Shown here in pieces: positions 6,891-11,164 of a stretch of DNA of 11,164 bases; positions within the stretch are counted from its first letter, which is position 1, and each line of letters begins with the position of its first letter. The notes below the pieces were generated by a model. It searched no databases and was not told the origin of the DNA. It was given only the letters and a program-made list of their open reading frames with translations. The position numbers were made by a program, and so were the translations under genes. The stretch comes from Deltaproteobacteria bacterium (GTDB lineage Bacteria > Desulfobacterota > Desulfobacteria > Desulfobacterales > ETH-SRB1), in contig JAFDFV010000019.1 of the NCBI GenBank assembly GCA_019309665.1, positions 1-11,164 on the forward strand, given 5' to 3'.

Positions 6891-7685
6891 CTATCGATAC
6901 ATCCTGTTTAAACGAAACCACTCTTTTAGCCACAATTTCGGTTCATACCATTCATAACTGTAATGGTAATAATTGTATGGAGTAATCCTGTCAGGGTAGT
7001 GCCAGTCCCATTTTGGATCATCACCAATTTCAAGGAAGTCGTGTAAGTAAGGGTGAAGGTTCCTTGCCAGATTCTCCCCAATAGCAATTCCATTGGGTCT
7101 CGATAGGGCTTCTAATTTGGCAGCACGGTTAGCAGGACTCCCTACTGCCGTTAAAAAATTCATCTTATGAAGACCGATTCTTGAAATGAGAACTTCACCC
7201 ATCTCGATACCGATACGGAAATTCAGAGATGGCAGGCCCTGAGCTACAAGTTGTGGCAAGACATCTACCTGCATCATGTATTTGATTGTCTGAGCCGATT
7301 CTATGGCTTGCTGAGCGATCATATCAGTTTTGAGAGTTTCCGTTCCGAGTATTGCCATCACTCCGTCACCTGTATGCTTTTCGACGGTTCCATTCCATTC
7401 CCTGACGATCCTCATTACAGTTGTTGTTGCAACATTGAGAATCATCAATGTATCTTCCTGAGAAATATGGGAAGTCACATTTGTAAAGTTTTCGAAATCA
7501 AAAAACATAACGGCAGCGGACATGCGCTTAGCAGTCCCGATGCCCAATGCAGTCAAATCGGGCATCGTTCTAGCATCAGGAACTTTTTTTGAACGACGAG
7601 CATTGCGTTTAACTTGAACTAATACAAAGCGACTAAGAATATTATAGAGCTTGGAATTCCATTTTCGTGACAGTGGTGCTGACAT
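6891..7685 (-). CDS. pycC: Class III nucleotide cyclase, Pycsar cyclase (PycC-like)
   Basis: This is a 264-residue protein with a single class III cyclase domain at about 55-205. Pycsar cyclases make cCMP or cUMP on phage infection and activate a partner effector. Metal-binding Asp63 (FFDFENFT) and Asp107 (HTGDGVMA) are present. The transition-state Asn186 is in VGSPANRAAK. Lys190 sits where most class III cyclases have Arg. Lys103 and Ser183 occupy the base-selecting positions (Lys and Asp in typical adenylate cyclases), so the product base cannot be read from sequence. There is no receiver, HAMP or membrane domain. A basic N-terminus (about 1-45) precedes the domain, and an aromatic-rich tail follows (about 225-264). 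ATG 7685 has a GGAGG site lying within the last codons of the effector gene, 6 bp upstream, so translation is coupled. The Pycsar role rests on the PycTM-like partner. A housekeeping cAMP cyclase is the less likely alternative. Confidence 0.85.
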   Translation of the reverse strand: MSAPLSRKWNSKLYNILSRFVLVQVKRNARRSKKVPDARTMPDLTALGIGTAKRMSAAVMFFDFENFTNVTSHISQEDTLMILNVATTTVMRIVREWNGTVEKHTGDGVMAILGTETLKTDMIAQQAIESAQTIKYMMQVDVLPQLVAQGLPSLNFRIGIEMGEVLISRIGLHKMNFLTAVGSPANRAAKLEALSRPNGIAIGENLARNLHPYLHDFLEIGDDPKWDWHYPDRITPYNYYHYSYEWYEPKLWLKEWFRLNRMYR

Positions 7686-7691
7686 CTTTCA

Positions 7692-8258
7692 TTACCTCCA
7701 GAAAAATATCGTGGCCCGCATAATGACTAAAACCAGAATGAGTACCAAACTGAATGTAATTGCTTCAATGCTGTGCCGCATTTTAAGCATCTTTTTATTT
7801 AAACCTTCGGCAAGGATTGTTGCCTGCTCAGCCAAGTCAGCGGTGAGCTCTTCAATCGTCCCATTTTCAAGACAGTCAAGGTATTCCTGACCGCTCATTT
7901 TTGAAACAGAGCCGAAGTAAATAAGACTTGTCTGTTGTTTCTTGTCGTCAGCAGTGCTTCCAAAATACGGATATACAACGTTAAACACAAAAAACAGAGA
8001 TAATAATGATGAGGCAGACATAATGACTAATAAAAAGCCGACAACCTCTCTAATTCTCAAAGAACCGTAAAAGGAAATGATGTCACCAAACTTAAGAATG
8101 ACCGTGCCAAGAATTAAGCTGTTGAAAGCAATTATTAAGGAGGCTTTTGCATTCGTGGAGACCATATAATTATCATATCTTTTAATGATATCTAAGATAA
8201 AAGGTATTTTAGAAGCCGCCGTCAAGTTGTCAGGATTATCACATTTACTTTCTGTCAT
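7692..8258 (-). CDS. pycTM: Pycsar membrane effector (PycTM-like)
   Basis: This is a 188-residue membrane protein. Hydrophobic segments lie at about 39-56, 72-95 and 165-187. A polar middle (about 100-160) contains YFGSVSKMSGQEYLDCL, which I recognise as a typical stretch of Pycsar TM effectors. In known Pycsar systems the effector senses the pyrimidine cyclic nucleotide and damages the inner membrane, stopping growth before phage release. I chose ATG 8258 (AGG 6 nt upstream). A TTG at 8300 would add 14 residues but falls at the predicted transcription start. The stop is 6 bp before pycC, and its last two codons (TGG AGG) supply the SD for pycC. Here the effector comes first and the cyclase second. 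The assignment relies on topology, the middle motif and the adjacent cyclase. No soluble cyclic-nucleotide-binding domain is visible. Confidence 0.85.
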   Translation of the reverse strand: MTESKCDNPDNLTAASKIPFILDIIKRYDNYMVSTNAKASLIIAFNSLILGTVILKFGDIISFYGSLRIREVVGFLLVIMSASSLLSLFFVFNVVYPYFGSTADDKKQQTSLIYFGSVSKMSGQEYLDCLENGTIEELTADLAEQATILAEGLNKKMLKMRHSIEAITFSLVLILVLVIMRATIFFWR

Positions 8259-8305
8259 ATCGTACCTATTGTGTAGAAATCTAACGATCACAATGAACAA
8301 TTCAC

Positions 8306-8335
8306 AGTATACCTATTCCCGAAGAACAAAGGCAA
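8306..8335 (-). promoter_or_regulatory. Sigma70-like promoter of the Pycsar-like operon
   Basis: On the minus strand TTGCCT (8335-8330), an 18-nt spacer and TATACT (8311-8306) make a good -35/-10 pair. Transcription would start near 8299, giving a leader of about 41 nt before ATG 8258. The -35 lies inside the right direct repeat. The matching left repeat keeps the TTGCCT but lacks a good -10 at the same distance. Confidence 0.55.
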
Positions 8336-8358
8336 TAATATGTCTGTTGCCCTCGATT
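8311..8358. repeat. Right copy of the direct repeat flanking the Pycsar-like module
   Basis: This is the partner of 6837-6885 (core 8318-8341). It also contains a weak GGCAA / TTGCC dyad (8331-8351). It sits between the DUF4062 gene and pycTM, so it is upstream of the module, while its partner is downstream. It overlaps the pycTM -35 element. Confidence 0.8.
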
Positions 8359-8382
8359 CCTTCCCCGATTCAAAAAAGAACA

Positions 8383-8424
8383 TCGATAGATTAATCAAAA
8401 ACGTCGATAGATTTTCGATAGATT
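8383..8424. repeat. Three direct copies of TCGATAGATT, helically phased
   Basis: Exact copies lie at 8383-8392, 8404-8413 and 8415-8424. Start-to-start spacings are 21 and 11 bp, about two helical turns and one, so all three would face the same side of the DNA. They lie in the gap between the DUF4062 stop and pycTM, about 50-90 bp upstream of the proposed -35. They read as operator iterons for an unknown regulator or activator. Confidence 0.7.
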
Positions 8425-8433
8425 CCCAGCAAA

Positions 8434-9966
8434 CTATTTTTTCTTGAAAACATATCTGGTACTTCGTCCTTTTCCTGTCTGTTCAAGAATATCTAATTTA
8501 ATCAACCCTGTGAGATCACGGTAAGCGGTATTCTGCACAACTTTTAGTTTCTTAACACACCACCCGCTTGTAACAAAGCCTTCCTTGAGAATATGGGTGA
8601 TGATCTTTTTCTGACGATCATTTAATTTTGCTTCGATAGATGGGGGAATAACCTGGCCGACATCTTTTGCGGAAACATGTATTTTATCAATATCATCTCC
8701 AGGTCCTGCAAAAATTACCTGAAAGTAACCGGTGTATGAGTCAATTTCCGGTTCACCGAGACCATGATCAATCATTGCTTCCCACATACGGCGAAAACCG
8801 CTCCCGCGCTCTTCAATTCGATGGAAGAAAGAAAGACATTGAGCAAGTAAAGGATTCCTGGAGCATGGCTTATATTTGCCGGATCGAAGCTTAGGCAGTG
8901 TCAAAGGAGGTGGAGGCAATCCGGGGCTGGAAATGACAATGCGATCTGAAAACTTCTCAACCAGAATTTTTCTGCCGCGATCTTCATAGTCCCTATGTGC
9001 GCCGGCATTAACCAAGGCTTCGCGAATCGCCTCTGTTGGGTATTCATCCAATCTCACTCTATTCAAACCAACGATACGAATGGGGTGTCTCGTATTTCTT
9101 TCGATAAAAGTAATGACCTTTTCAATGGCTTTAGGTAGAGGCTCAGTAATATCCTCGTGGTCCATTGGGTTTCCGTCCATCTCTGTACCCCTGTAAGCAT
9201 CGGCAAGAAAACGACATTGTGGAAAAACAGCAGAAGGGTCTGTGGCCAGCAAAGTTATTCCGGCTGCCGTGGCATAGTATGTGCCATCCATATCGGTCCA
9301 AAGAAGGCCGCGTATTAGCAGTTTGTGAATTAATTCCTTTTCAGTGATTGCTGAAGGTTCTATTTGCTCAGCGCTGGCTACGAGTCTTCGTGCTAATTTA
9401 TAATCCAGATCTTCCCATGCAAATCTCTTCAATGTCTTGTTTTCGAAATTCGATGTAGCTTTAATGGTCTGTTCTGCAATTTTATTTTCATCGGCTGAAG
9501 GTTTAATACGAAATTTCTCTTTAAAGAGGCGAACTAAAGATGTTCGGATTTCGTTTTGGAGTTCCAGAAAATTACCGAACCGCTTATATTTAAAACCATC
9601 TTTCTGCACTTCCTGAACAAATCCCACTGTACCGGACTCACGTTTCAACTCTACCGGACCCTTCATATAGACGAGGATCGGCATTTTAACTTCCTTTGCG
9701 CATCTGTATTCATGGTGAGTTATGGAAAATCCTTCAACAACATGGCCATACTCCTTCCAAATGATTACCAGATAAATATCGCATGCTCGAAGACTCTTAA
9801 GACATCCTTTTACCGATTCTTCCGGTGAGGCAGGCTCAAGCTCATATAGAATAGGTTCGCAATGCTGATTGAGAAAAGGGTCTGTGTTGATCAGAGACAA
9901 CACCGCTATGCGCTCATTTTCCAGTTCTTTCTGGACGGAACTGACAAATACTCGAAGTTTTTTCAT
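8434..9966 (-). CDS. DUF4062 / GHKL-like ATPase / winged-helix protein
   Basis: This is a 510-residue protein from ATG 9966 with GGAG 8 nt upstream. Residues 1-105 are DUF4062 (KKLRVFVSSVQKELENERI at the start), a Rossmann-like domain common at the N-terminus of NTPase and defense proteins. Residues about 180-260 are an unassigned helical linker. Residues about 300-400 match the HATPase_c_4 (RecG C-terminal-like, COG2865) pattern. The N-box REALVNAGAHRDY is at 315-327, VISSPGLPPP at 344-353, and ERGSGFRRM at 386-394. Residues about 445-510 are a winged helix ending in GRSTRYVF. Proteins of this type are usually called transcriptional regulators or putative DNA helicases, but their role is unproven. 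The wing suggests DNA binding, so it could act on the nearby iterons. It follows the SF1 helicase gene by 73 bp. No damage is seen. A stand-alone defense NTPase is an alternative. Confidence 0.85.
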   Translation of the reverse strand: MKKLRVFVSSVQKELENERIAVLSLINTDPFLNQHCEPILYELEPASPEESVKGCLKSLRACDIYLVIIWKEYGHVVEGFSITHHEYRCAKEVKMPILVYMKGPVELKRESGTVGFVQEVQKDGFKYKRFGNFLELQNEIRTSLVRLFKEKFRIKPSADENKIAEQTIKATSNFENKTLKRFAWEDLDYKLARRLVASAEQIEPSAITEKELIHKLLIRGLLWTDMDGTYYATAAGITLLATDPSAVFPQCRFLADAYRGTEMDGNPMDHEDITEPLPKAIEKVITFIERNTRHPIRIVGLNRVRLDEYPTEAIREALVNAGAHRDYEDRGRKILVEKFSDRIVISSPGLPPPPLTLPKLRSGKYKPCSRNPLLAQCLSFFHRIEERGSGFRRMWEAMIDHGLGEPEIDSYTGYFQVIFAGPGDDIDKIHVSAKDVGQVIPPSIEAKLNDRQKKIITHILKEGFVTSGWCVKKLKVVQNTAYRDLTGLIKLDILEQTGKGRSTRYVFKKK

Positions 9967-10025
9967 TGAGACATCTCCGATTGCAATATCGTGTCAGCCA
10001 CGAGATAATATTGCTCAATTTTCAT
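9963..10025 (-). CDS. Possible 20-codon leader ORF overlapping the DUF4062 start
   Basis: ATG 10025 opens MKIEQYYLVADTILQSEMSQ and stops at TGA 9965-9963. This overlaps the DUF4062 ATG as ATGA, the classic coupling arrangement. It starts 14 nt after the SF1 helicase stop. The SD is weak (only GGA about 8 nt upstream). It fills almost all the gap between the two genes, so it could link their translation, but it may be chance. Confidence 0.3.
   Translation of the reverse strand: MKIEQYYLVADTILQSEMSQ
9984..10013. repeat. Imperfect dyad ahead of the DUF4062 gene
   Basis: CAATAT-CGTG (9984-9993) faces CACG-AGATA-ATATTG (9999-10013), with a 5-nt centre and a 5-nt bulge. It lies just upstream of the DUF4062 SD and inside the 20-codon frame. 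It may be an operator or an RNA hairpin affecting initiation. Confidence 0.4.
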
Positions 10026-10039
10026 GGTCGTAATCCGTA

Positions 10040-11164
10040 TCATTCAACTACAAACGCTTTTCTTAAAAACTTATCCAAAACATCCGTCTTTGTCTCGCCA
10101 TCCTGCTCTGGCCGCAGATTGAACTTGTTCAGCCTCAAAAAGCGGTAGCCGTAGTTTTCAAGCTCTATCTGACGGCTGATATCATAATCAAGGTATTCCT
10201 GGCTAAAATTATGCTTGGTCACGATATCCGGGTTTTTTGTATGGTATTCCACGCCGTCATATTCGAGGATCAGGGCCTGCTCTTTGCCGCCTTTTGAAAA
10301 GGTCATGAGAAAGTCAACCCTGTATTTTGGTATCTGCTTTGCGTATTCTGCCCTGATGTATTCTCCGATCTTAAACTGGGGAATGATTTTCACATACTCC
10401 CTGTGTGTTTTCACAAAGGTAGTGCTGATCAGAAGGTTATACAGGTCTTTTTCCGGCGGCGATTCAAAAATAGAAGTGTCTTCGATGAAAAAATCATTCT
10501 TTTTGTTTTCGTCAAGAAGCTTGTCATAATGCTTTAAAGCATCACCAAGCCTGGTTTTACTGTACTCATTAACCGGCATGCTGTGCACAAAGACCATTGT
10601 GTCTTTTGCACGGCTGAAACCCACATTGAGCCTCTGCATCTTTAACTTCCTGATATTATCCGCTGTGCCACCGATAACCGGATAAATGTTCCTTAAATCA
10701 GAGTTGCCGTATTTACTGTTTTCCACAAGGGAGTAGTAGACAATATCGCGTTCTTCGCCCTGGACGTCGCCCACAAACCATATTGCCAGGTCATGATTTC
10801 TTTTCAGTTCCGGCATGTTAAGCTTTTCATTCAACACCTGCTCCATTCTTGCCTGCTGTTCACGGAAAGAGGTGATAATGCCTACGCTTCCCTTAAAACC
10901 GTTTTTGATACGGCTGTCCAGATCGTGAATAATGGCATCTATTTCATCATAGTTTACATTACTGCCGGAATTTCCTTTGGTTTCCACTGGAATAAACTGC
11001 AAGACTTCGCCTATCGGTTTGGTGCGTATCCGATTGATGCTAAGATCGAGCAGGGCCGGCTTGTAAAAGAATTCATTTGAATAATCTATGATTTCAGGAA
11101 AACTCCGGTAATGCTCACGTAGAGAAGTGGTGTAATTTGCAATGGCTCTGGCAAAACTGAGTGT
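10040..11164 (-). CDS. SF1 (AAA_12-type) helicase with PD-(D/E)XK-like nuclease tail, N-terminus outside window
   Basis: 374 C-terminal residues are visible and the frame is open through the window edge, so the TTG at 11002 is not the true start. Residues 14-40 (SLREHYRSFPEIIDYSNEFF) and VGIITSF (94-100) mark the second RecA domain of Upf1/Dna2-like SF1 helicases. Motif V GDVQGEERDIVYYSL is near 132-146, and motif VI LNVGFSRAK is at 179-187, with the catalytic Arg. The C-terminal part (about 235-374) has YRVDF (281-285), LILEYDGVEYH (298-308) and YRFLRLNKF, the D...ExD pattern of MTES_1575/Vsr-like restriction-endonuclease folds. This arrangement of helicase plus nuclease is common in defense islands (often with N-terminal DUF4011). 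It probably unwinds or translocates on DNA or RNA and cuts it. It is the first gene transcribed in the window, and its link to the DUF4062 gene (73 bp) is possible but unproven. Confidence 0.88.
   Translation of the reverse strand, partial: TLSFARAIANYTTSLREHYRSFPEIIDYSNEFFYKPALLDLSINRIRTKPIGEVLQFIPVETKGNSGSNVNYDEIDAIIHDLDSRIKNGFKGSVGIITSFREQQARMEQVLNEKLNMPELKRNHDLAIWFVGDVQGEERDIVYYSLVENSKYGNSDLRNIYPVIGGTADNIRKLKMQRLNVGFSRAKDTMVFVHSMPVNEYSKTRLGDALKHYDKLLDENKKNDFFIEDTSIFESPPEKDLYNLLISTTFVKTHREYVKIIPQFKIGEYIRAEYAKQIPKYRVDFLMTFSKGGKEQALILEYDGVEYHTKNPDIVTKHNFSQEYLDYDISRQIELENYGYRFLRLNKFNLRPEQDGETKTDVLDKFLRKAFVVE

Noticed and set aside
8259..8300. TTG start at 8300 for the PycTM-like effector
   Set aside because: It falls at the predicted transcription start and has no SD, while ATG 8258 has AGG 6 nt upstream.
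8311..8358. Right direct repeat as an intrinsic terminator for the DUF4062 gene
   Set aside because: The stem is only 5 bp and the T-tract is interrupted, and the same bases make a better -35 for pycTM. It is kept as a repeat only.
10985..11002. TTG 11002 as the start of the SF1 helicase
   Set aside because: The frame continues upstream to the window edge with typical helicase sequence (SLREHYRSFPEI), so the gene is simply cut by the window.

Overview
All the genes I can support in this window lie on the minus strand, so transcription runs from high to low coordinates. The content is almost entirely anti-phage, restriction or toxin-antitoxin in type, so I read it as part of a defense island. 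Base composition is moderate to AT-leaning, and Shine-Dalgarno sites are clear (GGAGG type). I see no tRNA, rRNA, CRISPR array, transposase or integrase. The organism is a bacterium with SD-led genes and three stop codons in use. An anaerobic or environmental Gram-negative such as a Desulfobacterota member is a guess from general feel, not a demonstrated assignment.

Right to left. (1) 11164-10040: the C-terminal part of a large SF1 helicase with a PD-(D/E)XK-like nuclease tail, running off the window. (2) 9966-8434: a DUF4062 / GHKL-like ATPase / winged-helix protein, preceded by a possible 20-codon reading frame that overlaps its start. (3) 8258-6891: a two-gene Pycsar-like module, with a membrane effector (PycTM type) first and a class III nucleotide cyclase (PycC type) 6 bp behind it. 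The module has a good sigma70-like promoter, a candidate terminator, a triple 10-bp iteron upstream, and a ~49-bp imperfect direct repeat on each side, so it looks like a self-contained cassette. (4) 6699-1: an operon-like run of a TrlF-type PHP/SMC-like ATPase, a beta-class (type III Mod-like) DNA methyltransferase, a HicB/HicA-like toxin-antitoxin pair, and a type III Res-like helicase.

Two genes of the restriction operon are damaged. The methyltransferase frame is cut by one in-frame TAG that separates a 66-codon N-terminal piece from the catalytic body. The Res-like gene jumps from its Walker A motif straight to its TGTP motif with a frame change, which implies an internal deletion that removed the DEAD/H box region. 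The TA pair between them and the TrlF-type ATPase ahead of them look intact. A plausible reading is a decaying restriction-modification core whose neighbouring guard or addiction genes persist.

The observations most worth following are the repeat-flanked Pycsar-like cassette with its unusual cyclase active-site residues, the TrlF-MTase-TA-Res operon as a possible composite system, the in-frame TAG, and the helically phased iterons upstream of the Pycsar-like promoter.
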